NCBI RefSeq assembly: GCF_023534745.1
Contig: NZ_JAMHJQ010000022.1
Location: forward strand, 1-33,619
DNA: 33,619 bases
Source of the DNA: Streptomyces sp. 35G-GA-8
GTDB lineage: Bacteria > Actinomycetota > Actinomycetes > Streptomycetales > Streptomycetaceae
Reading direction: 5' to 3'
Position 1 is the stretch's first letter. The number at the start of each line of letters is the position of its first letter. The notes under the pieces are model-generated. The model was not told the DNA's origin, ran no database searches, and worked only from the letters and a program-made list of their open reading frames with translations. Position numbers and translations under genes: made by a program. Below are positions 18,360 to 26,312 of the stretch, in pieces.

Positions 18360-19271
18360 ATGGCAGAGTCGACGTGGGAAGTCGCCGAGCCGAGAAAGCT
18401 CACCTTCGACGACCCGGTGACCTCGCTCAATGTGCGGGTGGTCAACGGGACCGTGAACGTCGTCGGCACGGACGAGGCCGTACTGAACGAACAGGGCGGC
18501 GCCCATCTGGAGATCTCCCGGATCGAGGGCCCGCCGCTGATCGTGACCCGAAGCGGTTCCACGCTCACGGTCGCGTACGAGGACCTGCCCTGGAAGGACT
18601 TCCTCAAGTGGCTCGACCCCAAGGGCAGGCACCGCAGCGCGGTCGTCTCCGTCGCGGTCCCCGCCGGGACCGAGGTCGAGGTCGGGGTGGTCGGCGCGGG
18701 AGCCGTGGTCTCGGGGGTACGGGGGCGTACGGACGTCCGGGGCGTCAGCGGCGACACCACGCTCGTGGGGCTGTCCGGCGAGGTACGCGCCGACACGGTC
18801 TCCGGCAATGTGGAGGCCCAGGCGGTCACCGGCGGCCTCCGCTTCCACTCCGTCTCGGGCGATCTGACGGTCGTCGAGGGCGCGGGATCGTCCGTACGGG
18901 CCGACTCGGTCAGCGGCGACATGGTCGTGGACCTCGACCCGGCGGGCGCGCCCACCGACATCAGGCTGACCTCGGTCTCGGGCGAGATCGCGATCCGGCT
19001 GCCGCACCCCACGGACGCGCGGGTCGAGGTGAACACGGCGAGCGGCGCCGTCTCCAACGCCTTCGACGATCTGCGGGTCAGCGGCCACTGGGGCGCGCAC
19101 AAGATCACCGGCACGCTGGGGGCGGGCACGGGCACGCTCAAGGCGACCACGGTGTCCGGCTCGATCGCGCTGCTGCGCAGGCCGCCGGTCGAGGACGGCC
19201 CGTACGACTCCCCCGCCCCGGCCGCCCCCTCCCCGGCCGGCACGGCGCCGACCGACACGAAGGAGTTCTGA
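18360..19271 (+). CDS. DUF4097 family beta-strand repeat protein
   Basis: 303 aa with no signal peptide or membrane segment. From about residue 100 it contains a series of short repeats built on V-S-G (RGVSGDTTL, DTVSGNVEA, HSVSGDLTV, DSVSGDMVV, TSVSGEIAI), the hallmark of the DUF4097 beta-solenoid. A short Pro/Ala tail ends the protein. AGGAGG lies about 8 nt before the ATG, a very strong ribosome site. Only 2 nt separate its stop from the padR start, so they form an operon. Cellular role is unknown; such proteins are often co-encoded with PadR regulators. Confidence 0.9.
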   Translation: MAESTWEVAEPRKLTFDDPVTSLNVRVVNGTVNVVGTDEAVLNEQGGAHLEISRIEGPPLIVTRSGSTLTVAYEDLPWKDFLKWLDPKGRHRSAVVSVAVPAGTEVEVGVVGAGAVVSGVRGRTDVRGVSGDTTLVGLSGEVRADTVSGNVEAQAVTGGLRFHSVSGDLTVVEGAGSSVRADSVSGDMVVDLDPAGAPTDIRLTSVSGEIAIRLPHPTDARVEVNTASGAVSNAFDDLRVSGHWGAHKITGTLGAGTGTLKATTVSGSIALLRRPPVEDGPYDSPAPAAPSPAGTAPTDTKEF

Positions 19272-19273
19272 CC

Positions 19274-20212
19274 ATGCCTCCGGTCTTCGCCCACGGCCGC
19301 CTCCGCCTCTATCTGCTCAAGCTTCTCGACGAGGCGCCGCGCCACGGCTACGAGGTGATCCGCCTCCTGGAGGAACGCTTCCAGGGCCTGTACGCGCCGT
19401 CCGCCGGCACGGTCTACCCCCGGCTGGCCAAGCTGGAGGCCGAGGGCCTTGTCACGCACGCCACCGAGGGCGGCCGCAAGGTCTACTCGATCACCGACGC
19501 GGGCCGCGCCGAACTGGCGGGACGAGGCGGCGAGCTGGCCGATCTGGAGCTGGAGATCCGCGAGTCCGTGGCCGAGCTGGCCGCGGAGATACGTGACGAC
19601 GTACGGGGCGCGGCGGGCCAACTGCGCAGCGAGATGCGCGCGGCGGCCTCCGAGACCCGCACGGGCGGCCCGCGGAAGGACTGGGAGTCGGCCTTCGGGG
19701 ACCACGACTCCTGGCGCGCGGCCAAGGAAGAGCTCAAGCGCGCCAAGCAGGAGTGGAAGGAGCAGGCCCGCCGGGCGAAGGACGAGTCGCGCCGGGCCCG
19801 CGAGGACGCGGAGCAGACCCGCGAGACGGTGCAGCGCATCGCGAAGCAGGTCCAGGACCAGGTGCAGGACCACTTCGTACGGGGCGACTGGCCGAGCGGC
19901 CTGCGCGAAGGCATGTCGGAGCTGGCCGACCAGCTGAGCGGCCTGGCCGGTACGGCATGGTCCACCCGCAAACCGGCGCCCGCCCCTGCCCCTGCCCCGG
20001 AGGCGGAGCCCGATCCGGTCTGGGCGGAGGACGCCCCGCGGACGGGCGACCCGGCACGCGACCTGGACCGGCTGCTGGACCGCTTCCGTGACGACATCCG
20101 CGACGCGGCGCGGGACAACGGGGTGACGGAAGCGCAAGTGGCTGAGGCGCGGGGCCACTTGGCGGCGGCGGCGACGCGGATCGGCGAGGTGTTGCGCACG
20201 CGCAACGGTTAG
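19274..20212 (+). CDS. PadR family transcriptional regulator with long charged C-terminal extension
   Basis: 312 aa. The N-terminal winged helix is classic PadR (LLKLLDEAPRHGYEVIRLLEE, then SAGTVYPRLAKLEAEGLV and GRKVYSITDAGRAEL; residues about 10-80). The rest is unusually long: an Arg/Glu/Lys/Ala coiled-coil region (about 95-210), a Pro/Ala linker and a final helical region. Typical PadR proteins are much shorter, so the extension may be a sensor or dimerisation element. AAGGAG lies 8 nt before the ATG. The promoter ahead of the operon carries likely self-operators. Confidence 0.92.
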   Translation: MPPVFAHGRLRLYLLKLLDEAPRHGYEVIRLLEERFQGLYAPSAGTVYPRLAKLEAEGLVTHATEGGRKVYSITDAGRAELAGRGGELADLELEIRESVAELAAEIRDDVRGAAGQLRSEMRAAASETRTGGPRKDWESAFGDHDSWRAAKEELKRAKQEWKEQARRAKDESRRAREDAEQTRETVQRIAKQVQDQVQDHFVRGDWPSGLREGMSELADQLSGLAGTAWSTRKPAPAPAPAPEAEPDPVWAEDAPRTGDPARDLDRLLDRFRDDIRDAARDNGVTEAQVAEARGHLAAAATRIGEVLRTRNG

Positions 20213-20213
20213 C

Positions 20214-20261
20214 GTGCGTTTCGGCTGGGGCCGTTGTCCGGGTGCGTTTCGGCTGGGGCCG
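20214..20261 (+). repeat. Two tandem 20-bp direct repeats after padR
   Basis: GTGCGTTTCGGCTGGGGCCG occurs at 20214-20233 and again at 20242-20261, a 28-bp period. The second unit runs into the 20250-20463 element. It starts right after the padR stop. Confidence 0.8.
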
Positions 20262-20463
20262 GTGGTGGTTGTGCGGGTTGTCGCCGGGGTGCGCTCCGGG
20301 CTCGCGTCCGGGACTGCATGCTGTGCTTTCCCGGGGGACACCCCCGGACCCCCGTACGGCGCGACCCTGGCCTGTCGTTGGTTCGGGCGTTCGCGCGCCA
20401 CACATCACGCTCTACGTCCCGGACACGACCCCTGCGCGCCCCCCTTCACCGTCCGTCACCGAC
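20250..20463 (+). repeat. Intergenic repeat element, copy 1
   Basis: About 214 bp that reappears in inverted orientation at 24850-25061 with only a handful of differences. It contains the perfect hairpin CCGGGGGACACCCCCGG (20331-20347). A longer imperfect stem (GGCGCGACCC paired with GGG...CGCGCC, about 20359-20399) and the tail CACGCTCTACGTCCCGGACA follow. It lies 37 nt after the padR stop and fills the gap to the convergent Clp-N gene, so it could also end transcription. No gene is credible within it. Confidence 0.85.
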
Positions 20464-20470
20464 GGGCCGG

Positions 20471-21031
20471 TCAGCTCGCCTCGGACAGGCCGCCGAACAT
20501 CGCGCGTTCCACCGTCTCGTATGTCGCCCCGTGGTCCGCCAGGACCTCCGACACGAGCCCCGGCCGGGCCGTCAGCGCGAGCAGGAGGTGTTCGTCGCCG
20601 ATGTGCCGGTCGCCGCGGCCGAGCGCGATCCGCAGCGACTTCTCCAGCGTGGCCTTCGCCGCCGGGGTGAACCCCCGGTGCCCCGACCACCACCGCTTCG
20701 GCTTACCGCCGAGCCGCATCGCGCCTTCCCCGTGGGCTTCCTCGACCTTCGAGATGATCTCCCCGACGTCGATCCCGATCCCGGCCAGCGCGTCCGCGTC
20801 CGCCTTCGTCAGGCCGCCCCGCCTGCGCGCCTCCGCGAACGCGCCCTCCAGGGACTCCCGCCGGTCCGTGACGCCGAGCGCGGCCAGCGCGAAGGACGCG
20901 CGCGTGCCCCGCTGGTCGAGCAGCGCCAGCAGAAGGTGCTCGTCGGTGACCGTGTCCGCGCCCATGCGCTCGGAGTGTCCGACGGCCCCGGTGACCACAC
21001 CCCGGGCGCCCTTGGTGAACCGTTCGAACAT
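20471..21031 (-). CDS. Clp N-domain protein without ATPase domains
   Basis: 186 aa made of a double Clp N repeat: MFERFTKGARGVV with TDEHLLLALLDQ, then FTPAAKATLEKSLRIAL with IGDEHLLLALTARPG. No Walker motifs follow, so it is not a full ClpC. Free-standing Clp-N proteins such as mycobacterial ClpC2 bind molecules that target the ClpC1 N-domain and protect the protease; that role is plausible here but unproven. ATG at 21031 has GGGAGG about 5 nt upstream. Its A is shared with the TGA of the preceding HTH gene (TGATG), so the two are translationally coupled. Confidence 0.9.
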   Translation of the reverse strand: MFERFTKGARGVVTGAVGHSERMGADTVTDEHLLLALLDQRGTRASFALAALGVTDRRESLEGAFAEARRRGGLTKADADALAGIGIDVGEIISKVEEAHGEGAMRLGGKPKRWWSGHRGFTPAAKATLEKSLRIALGRGDRHIGDEHLLLALTARPGLVSEVLADHGATYETVERAMFGGLSEAS

Positions 21032-21240
21032 CACTGCCTCCCGTGCTTCTTGTGCGCGGCCTGCCGGCTGACGCCCAGCTCGTCCGCGATCTCCTGCCAC
21101 GACCAGCCCTGATTGCGGGCGCTGCGCACCTGTACGGCTTCGAGCTGTTCGAGCAGCCGCCGCAGCGCGGCGACCGCCCTCAGCCCGACCCGGGGGTCGC
21201 GGTCGCCCGCCCGCTCGGCGAGATCCGTTGCTTCGGTCAT
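21031..21240 (-). CDS. Small helix-turn-helix protein, probable autoregulator
   Basis: 69 aa ending in a clear HTH (GWSWQEIADELGVSRQAAHKKHGR). The N-terminal half is helical (LRAVAALRRLLEQLEAVQ). ATG at 21240 is preferred. It has no ribosome site but lies at the predicted transcription start of a good promoter, so it is likely leaderless. A TTG at 21288 in frame would place the operators inside the gene and is rejected. It is coupled to the Clp-N gene, and two matching palindromes sit in its promoter. Confidence 0.85.
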   Translation of the reverse strand: MTEATDLAERAGDRDPRVGLRAVAALRRLLEQLEAVQVRSARNQGWSWQEIADELGVSRQAAHKKHGRQ

Positions 21241-21287
21241 GACGTCAACGTACGTTGACAGGAAGGTGATGTCAATAGAAGTTGACA
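21241..21287 (-). promoter_or_regulatory. Leaderless promoter with two matched operators
   Basis: On the minus strand TTGACA (21275-21270), exactly 17 bp, then TACGTT (21252-21247), with the ATG 6 nt further on. A perfect 16-bp palindrome GTCAACGTACGTTGAC (21244-21259) covers the -10. TGTCAATAGAAGTTGACA (21270-21287) covers the -35. Both use the half-site GTCAA, with centres 27 bp apart. This is a strong case for repression by a dimeric HTH protein. Confidence 0.8.
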
Positions 21288-21290
21288 ACC

Positions 21291-22244
21291 TCAGGGAGTG
21301 AGGACGACCTTGCCGAACAGCTCGCCCGCCGCCATCCGCTCGAAGCCCTCCCGCGCCCGCTCCAGCGGCAGCACCTCGTCGATCACCGGCCGTACGCCCT
21401 TCACCGCGCAGAAGGCGAGCAGGTCCTCCAGTTCGTCCCTGGACCCCATCGTGGAGCCGACGACCCTCAGCTCCAGGAAGAAGATCCGGGTCAGCTCGGC
21501 GTGCGCGGGTCGGTCACCGCTCGTCGCGCCCGAGATCACCAGCGTGCCGCCGCGCCGGAGGCACTTGATGGAGTGCGACCAGGTCGCGGCGCCCACCGTC
21601 TCGATGACGGCGTCCACCCGGTGCGGCAGCCGCGCGCCGGGCTCGTAGGCCTCCAGCGCGCCCAGTTCGACCGCGCGCGCCCGCTTGGCCTCGTCGCGGC
21701 TGGTCGCGTACACCCGCAGTCCCGCGGCGCTGCCGAGCACGATGGCCGCCGTGGCGACCCCGCCGCCCGCGCCCTGGACGAGGACCGAATCCCCGGGCCG
21801 CACACCGGCGTTGGTGAAGAGCATGCGGTACGCGGTCAGCCAGGCGGTCGGCAGACAGGCGGCCTGCTCGAAGGTGAGCTGCGGCGGCTTGGGCAGGACG
21901 TTGCCGATGGGCACGGTGACCTGCTCGGCGAACGTGCCCTGGTAGTGCTCCGTGAGGATCGACCGGGGCTCGGTGCCGTGATCGCCCCCGCCGATCACCG
22001 AATGCACCACGACCTCGTTGCCGTCCGGGTCGAGGCCGGCGGCGTCGCAGCCGAGGATCATCGGCAGCTTGCCCTCGGGCAGGCCGACCCCGCGCAGCGA
22101 CCACAGATCGTGGTGGTTGAGCGAGGCGGCCTTCACCCTGACGGTGGTCCAGCCGGGGCGCACCTCGGGCGCGGGGCGTTCGCCCAGCTCAAGGCCGTTG
22201 AGGGGGTGGTCGCGGTCAATACGTGCTGCGTAGGCGGCGAACAT
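21291..22244 (-). CDS. Zinc-type alcohol dehydrogenase/quinone oxidoreductase family protein
   Basis: 317 aa MDR-superfamily enzyme. The N-terminal GroES-like domain has SLNHHDLW and GCDAAG. The nucleotide-binding site is VLVQGAGGGVATAAI, followed by YATSRDEAKRARAVELGA, which favours NADPH. The late motif GELFGKVVL is typical of the quinone oxidoreductase branch. No structural-zinc cysteine cluster is visible. ATG at 22244 was chosen because homology starts at MFAAYAARID; the longer upstream frame is a low-complexity artefact. TATCGT lies 7 nt before the ATG, again suggesting a leaderless mRNA. The substrate cannot be told. Confidence 0.88.
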   Translation of the reverse strand: MFAAYAARIDRDHPLNGLELGERPAPEVRPGWTTVRVKAASLNHHDLWSLRGVGLPEGKLPMILGCDAAGLDPDGNEVVVHSVIGGGDHGTEPRSILTEHYQGTFAEQVTVPIGNVLPKPPQLTFEQAACLPTAWLTAYRMLFTNAGVRPGDSVLVQGAGGGVATAAIVLGSAAGLRVYATSRDEAKRARAVELGALEAYEPGARLPHRVDAVIETVGAATWSHSIKCLRRGGTLVISGATSGDRPAHAELTRIFFLELRVVGSTMGSRDELEDLLAFCAVKGVRPVIDEVLPLERAREGFERMAAGELFGKVVLTP

Positions 22245-22317
22245 GACCTTGACGATAGGGCGGGAGCGGGACGCGGAGGAACCGTACGCGCGTGTGACAC
22301 GCGTCCCGCGCCCCGGA

Positions 22318-23877
22318 TCAGTCCCTGCGGTACTGCGCGGGCGAGTTCCTGGTCGCCGGGTCCTCGTACGCGCCCGCCGTTCCCCGGTCCACATGGAAGG
22401 TGGTCAGCGTGGAGACGGGCGAGACCGGATCCCGGCGGTCCTCGATCACCCGCATATGGGTGGTGAAGCGCTCCGGTGTCACCTCGTACACGTCGTAGCC
22501 GTAACGGTTCCCCTCGAAGTACTGGAGGTGCGGATTGGCCTGGCCCATGAGCGGCCCGTTGGTCGCGTTCCAGCCCGGGTCGTACGCGCTGGAGGTCACC
22601 GAGTGCGCCGTGAACTCCGTACCGATGACGGGCGATTCCGTGTTGTCGTAGTCCGGCCTGATGTCGTCGACGAACGCCGAGTGCCAGTCACCCGTGAGCA
22701 CGATGAGGTCTTCAAGGCCGCTCGTACGGACATGTTCGAGCACTTCCTTGCGCTCGCCGAGGAAGCCGTCCCACTGGTCGGTGAACATATACGAACCGCC
22801 GGGCCTGCCGCGCAGCTGGCTGAGCATGATCGAGTTGGCCCAGATATGCCAGGAGTCGGGTGCGCGGTCGACGGTCCGCTTGAGCCATGCCTTCTGGTCG
22901 GCGCCGAGGATCGTGCCGTCCGGGAGGTTCTGCGCGGAGCGGTACTGGCGCAGATCCAGCACGGCCAGCTCCAGCAGATCGCCCCAGCGGCGTACCCGGT
23001 GGATGTCCGGGTCGGGCAGGGCGGAGTCACCGGCGTCGCGGTGCGGCAGATGCTCGTACCACGCCTGGTAGGCGGCGGCCCGGCGCTGGAGGAACGGCGC
23101 CCCGCCGCCCGTACCGCTGTAGTCGTTGGCGACCTCGTGGTCGTCCCAGGTCAGGAACCAGGGGTGGGCGGCGTGCGCCTCCCGCAGCGAGGGATCGCCC
23201 TTGTAGAGCGCGTGGCGCTTGCGGTAGTCGGCGAGCGTGTAGATCGTCGGGCCGTTGTTGTCGCGGACGACATCGCCGCCCTCGGGCCCGTACTCGTAGA
23301 TGTAGTCGCCGAGATGGATGACGAAGTCCAGCCGCTCGCGGGCGATGCCGCGCAGCGCCGCGTAGTAACCCTGCGGGTAGTTCTGGCAGTTGGCCGTGGC
23401 GAAGCGGGCACTGCGTACCCGGCCCGAGGGCGCGGTCCTGGTCCTGCCCAGCCTGCTGGTACGGCCCAGCGCGGTGAACGCGTACCAGTACTCGCGGCCC
23501 GGACGCAGGCCATGGACCGGTACGTGCACGCTGTGCCCGAGCGTCGCGGACGCGGGCGCCGTGCCTTGGGCGACGACCCGGCGCAGCGCCCGGTCCTCGG
23601 CCACGACCCAGCGCACCTCGACGACCTCCGGCAGCGGCTGTTCGCCGGGCTCGGCGAACGGCTCCGGCGCGAGGCGGGTCCACAGCACGACGCCCGTGGG
23701 CCCCGGATCGCCGGAGCCGACGCCGAGCGTGAACGGCGCGGCGTCGTACGACGAGCCGAGCGCCTCGGCGGCCTCGCGCGCCTGCGCGGGCGAGAGGCCG
23801 GCGCTCAGCGGCCAGACCACATTGAGCGCTCCGGCGGCACCGGCGGCCTTGAGCAGATCGCGTCGGTTCAGTTTCAT
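22318..23877 (-). CDS. phoD: PhoD-type alkaline phosphatase/phosphodiesterase, Tat-exported
   Basis: 519 aa. The N-terminus MKLNRRDLLKAAGAAG is a Tat signal, with a likely cleavage near SPAQA. PhoD metallo-site segments are all present: FVIHLGDYIYEYG, TWDDHEVANDYSG, NSIMLSQL and VLTGDWHSAF. A beta-sandwich domain precedes the catalytic domain (VEVRWVVAEDRALRRVV). Such enzymes hydrolyse phosphodiesters such as teichoic acids outside the cell and use Ca/Fe. Its start overlaps the upstream gene's stop as ATGA. I found no convincing PHO box. Confidence 0.92.
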   Translation of the reverse strand: MKLNRRDLLKAAGAAGALNVVWPLSAGLSPAQAREAAEALGSSYDAAPFTLGVGSGDPGPTGVVLWTRLAPEPFAEPGEQPLPEVVEVRWVVAEDRALRRVVAQGTAPASATLGHSVHVPVHGLRPGREYWYAFTALGRTSRLGRTRTAPSGRVRSARFATANCQNYPQGYYAALRGIARERLDFVIHLGDYIYEYGPEGGDVVRDNNGPTIYTLADYRKRHALYKGDPSLREAHAAHPWFLTWDDHEVANDYSGTGGGAPFLQRRAAAYQAWYEHLPHRDAGDSALPDPDIHRVRRWGDLLELAVLDLRQYRSAQNLPDGTILGADQKAWLKRTVDRAPDSWHIWANSIMLSQLRGRPGGSYMFTDQWDGFLGERKEVLEHVRTSGLEDLIVLTGDWHSAFVDDIRPDYDNTESPVIGTEFTAHSVTSSAYDPGWNATNGPLMGQANPHLQYFEGNRYGYDVYEVTPERFTTHMRVIEDRRDPVSPVSTLTTFHVDRGTAGAYEDPATRNSPAQYRRD

Positions 23878-24458
23878 GCCCGTCCCCCCGAGACCTTCAG
23901 AGTCAGCGATATCGCGTCGGCGTAACCGTCGTTGGAGACCCCGGAGCCGGCCCGGGTGAAGACGAGCAGCACCCGCGCGGAGCGCGCGCCGGGCGGCACG
24001 GCGGCCTCGGCGGTGCGTTCGACCAGCGCGGTACGGCCGCCGCGTTCGGCCGCCGTGACCGGGCCGAGCACGGACAGCGCGACGGGTGTGCCCCTGCCGT
24101 CGCGGAACTCGACCGACAGCCTGGCGCCGTCCTCCTGCGTGGCATACCCGCCGAGCCACCCGGACACGGCGTACCGCACGCGTCCGGCATCCACGGCGGC
24201 GCGGCCGACGGCCCCGGTGGCGGGCAGCGTGACGTCCTGGACGAGCGCGGTGCGCGGGCTGTTGCCACCGGAGAAGAACCGGCTGCCACGGTGCGCGGGG
24301 GCGGGGCCCGGGTCGGCGGGGGTGGGGTAGCCGTTCCCGACGTCGTACCCGATGAGCGCGGGCGCGCCTTCCCGTACGACCCATCCGTGCACGGCGGACA
24401 CGGGCTCGGCGCTCCCTCCGGGCCCACGCTCGGCGTCACCATTGACGAGCAGGTTCAC
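23874..24458 (-). CDS. Protein of unknown function coupled to phoD, beta-sandwich-like
   Basis: 194 aa beginning NLLVNGDAERGPGG, a motif seen at the start of carbohydrate-binding-like beta-sandwich domains. The rest alternates short hydrophobic strands (VRYAVSGWLGGYA, ARLSVEFRDG, ARSARVLLVFTRAG). No signal peptide is visible, which is odd for a partner of a secreted enzyme. GTG at 24458 has AGGAGG about 6 nt upstream, a strong site. Its stop overlaps phoD, so the two are made together. Function unknown; assistance with phoD folding, or a missed export signal, are possibilities. Confidence 0.75.
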   Translation of the reverse strand: MNLLVNGDAERGPGGSAEPVSAVHGWVVREGAPALIGYDVGNGYPTPADPGPAPAHRGSRFFSGGNSPRTALVQDVTLPATGAVGRAAVDAGRVRYAVSGWLGGYATQEDGARLSVEFRDGRGTPVALSVLGPVTAAERGGRTALVERTAEAAVPPGARSARVLLVFTRAGSGVSNDGYADAISLTLKVSGGRA

Positions 24459-24631
24459 AAGCGCCTCCTGTGTCGGTTGCTGTCACAGGGCATCACAACA
24501 GGCGGGCGTGAACCAGGGGAGGCCCGTGGGTTGCGCCGGGGTTCGCCTCCGGCGGGGGTGCGGGGTGCGGGTGCGGGTGCGGGTTGCGGTCTCGTCGTCG
24601 TCGGCCGGGGGCCGGGGCCTCCGGAGGTACA

Positions 24632-24720
24632 TGTCCGGACGGCATGATTTACGGCGCGACCCTGCCCAGACGATGGTTCGGGCGTCCGCGCGCCACAAAT
24701 CACGCTTTAGTGTCCGGACA
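24632..24720. repeat. Short MITE-like element related to the large repeats
   Basis: An 89-bp element bounded by TGTCCGGAC (24632-24640) and GTCCGGACA (24712-24720). Inner arms also match imperfectly (GCATGATTTACGGCGCG against the complement of CGCGCCACAAATCACGC). Its core GGTTCGGGCGTCCGCGCGCC closely matches copies 1 and 2. The rest of the gap from 24459 to 24849 is G+C-rich with no credible gene. Confidence 0.7.
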
Positions 24721-24849
24721 CGCACCTCCTACGACCCCGACCCCCTCCCCCGGTGGGTCCCAACTACGCGCCGACTCGGCTGGGGTGGGTGGGCTGGTGC
24801 GGGAGTGTGCCGCCGCCTCCCCCTCCCACCCTCGCGCACGGCCGGGCCA

Positions 24850-25061
24850 GTCGGTGACGGGCGGTGAAGGGGGGCGCGCAGGGGTCGTGTCCGGGACGTA
24901 GAGCGTGATTTGTGGCGCGCGAACGCCCGAACCAACGACAGGCCAGCGGCGCGACGTACGGGGGTCCGGGGGTGTCCCCCGGGAAAGCACAGCATGCAGT
25001 CCCGGATGCGAGCCCGGAGCGCACCCCGGCGACAACCCGCACACCACCACCGGCCCCAGCC
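24850..25061 (-). repeat. Intergenic repeat element, copy 2 (inverted relative to copy 1)
   Basis: About 212 bp, nearly identical to 20250-20463 when reverse-complemented, including the hairpin at 24966-24982 and the GGACGTAGAGCGTGATT segment. It starts 27 nt after the malic enzyme stop, in the same orientation relative to that gene as copy 1 has to padR. This suggests a 3'-UTR or terminator role. No gene is credible inside it. Confidence 0.85.
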
Positions 25062-25088
25062 GACAACGAACCCGCCCCGACCGGACGG

Positions 25089-26312
25089 TTAGCGACGGGC
25101 CACGCCCTCCGACCGCGCCGCCGACGCCACCGCCGCCGTCACCGCCGGTGCCACCCGCTCGTCGAACGGCGACGGGATCACATAGTCCGCCGCCAGCTCC
25201 TCGCCGACCACGTCGGCCAACGCGTTCGCCGCCGCGATCTTCATGCCCTCCGTGATCCGCGACGCACGGACCTGGAGCGCGCCCGCGAAGATGCCCGGGA
25301 AGGCGAGCACGTTGTTGATCTGGTTCGGGTAGTCGGAGCGCCCCGTGGCCACGACGGACGCGTACTGGTGCGCGATGTCGGGGTGGACCTCCGGGTTCGG
25401 GTTGGCCATCGCGAAGACGAACGCGCCCGGCGCCATCGACGCGACCGCCGGCTCCGGGACCGTACCGCCGGAGACGCCGATGAAGACGTCCGCGCCGGAG
25501 AGGGCGGACTCCAGCGAGCCGGAGAGCCCGGCGCGGTTGGTGATCTCGGCCAGTTCGCGCTTGACGTCGGTGAGGTCGTCGCGGTCGCGGCTGACGAGGC
25601 CCCTGCGGTCGGCGACGGCGACATCGCCGATGCCCGCCTCCAGCAGGAACTTGGCGATGGCGACCCCGGCCGCCCCCGCGCCGGAGATGACGGCGCGCAG
25701 GTCGCCGAGCTCACGCTTCGTCAGCTTCGCCGCGTTGCCCAGGGCGGCGAGCGTCACGACGGCCGTGCCGTGCTGGTCGTCGTGGAAGACGGGGATGTCC
25801 AGCCGCTCCTGGAGCCTGCGCTCGATCTCGAAGCAGCGCGGCGCCGAGATGTCTTCCAGGTTGACGCCGCCGAAGGACGGCGCGAGCCGCACGACGGTGT
25901 CGATGATCTCGTCCGTGTCGGTGGTGGCGAGCGCCAGCGGCACCGCGTCGACCCCGCCGAACTGCTTGAACAGGATCGCCTTGCCCTCCATCACGGGGAG
26001 CGAGGCCTCCGGTCCGATGTCGCCGAGTCCGAGCACCGCCGTACCGTCCGTCACGACGGCGACGACCTGTGACTTCCAGGTGTAGTCGTGCACCAGCTCG
26101 GGCCGTTCGGCGATCGCGCTGCACACCTTCGCGACGCCGGGGGTGTACGCGAGGGACAGATCGTCCTTGTCACGCACCGGGACGGTGGCCTGGATGGCCA
26201 TCTTGCCGCCGCGGTGCAGCGCGAAGGCCGGATCGAAGGGCTCGTCAGGAGCCGTGCCGTGCTGGTTGTCGGTGGCGCTGTCGCTGCGAGGATTGAAAAT
26301 CTCCGCTGCCAT
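25089..26312 (-). CDS. Malic enzyme, short form (no phosphotransacetylase domain)
   Basis: 407 aa; oxidative decarboxylation of malate to pyruvate, a link from the TCA cycle to gluconeogenesis or NADPH/acetyl-CoA supply. Visible motifs are LAYTPGVAKVC with the catalytic Tyr, the GKAILFKQFGGVDAVPL substrate segment, VFHDDQHGTAVV, the nucleotide site SGAGAAGVAIAKF, and FAMANPNPEV. It ends after ARSEGVARR without the C-terminal PTA-like domain of MaeB. The position next to an amino-acid transporter and sodN resembles the S. coelicolor NADP-dependent malic enzyme SCO5261 (from memory). AAGGGG lies about 10 nt before the ATG at 26312. Confidence 0.95.
   Translation of the reverse strand: MAAEIFNPRSDSATDNQHGTAPDEPFDPAFALHRGGKMAIQATVPVRDKDDLSLAYTPGVAKVCSAIAERPELVHDYTWKSQVVAVVTDGTAVLGLGDIGPEASLPVMEGKAILFKQFGGVDAVPLALATTDTDEIIDTVVRLAPSFGGVNLEDISAPRCFEIERRLQERLDIPVFHDDQHGTAVVTLAALGNAAKLTKRELGDLRAVISGAGAAGVAIAKFLLEAGIGDVAVADRRGLVSRDRDDLTDVKRELAEITNRAGLSGSLESALSGADVFIGVSGGTVPEPAVASMAPGAFVFAMANPNPEVHPDIAHQYASVVATGRSDYPNQINNVLAFPGIFAGALQVRASRITEGMKIAAANALADVVGEELAADYVIPSPFDERVAPAVTAAVASAARSEGVARR

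Noticed and set aside
18344-20401. A 685-codon minus-strand frame opposite DUF4097 and padR
   Set aside because: Shadow of two well-supported plus-strand genes with strong ribosome sites.
24500-24530. A possible PHO box (GTTCACG) upstream of the phoD pair
   Set aside because: Only one half-site; the required direct repeats spaced by 11 bp are absent.
24905-26072. Plus-strand frames starting in repeat copy 2 and running opposite the malic enzyme
   Set aside because: Their starts lie in the repeat and the rest mirrors the malic enzyme.
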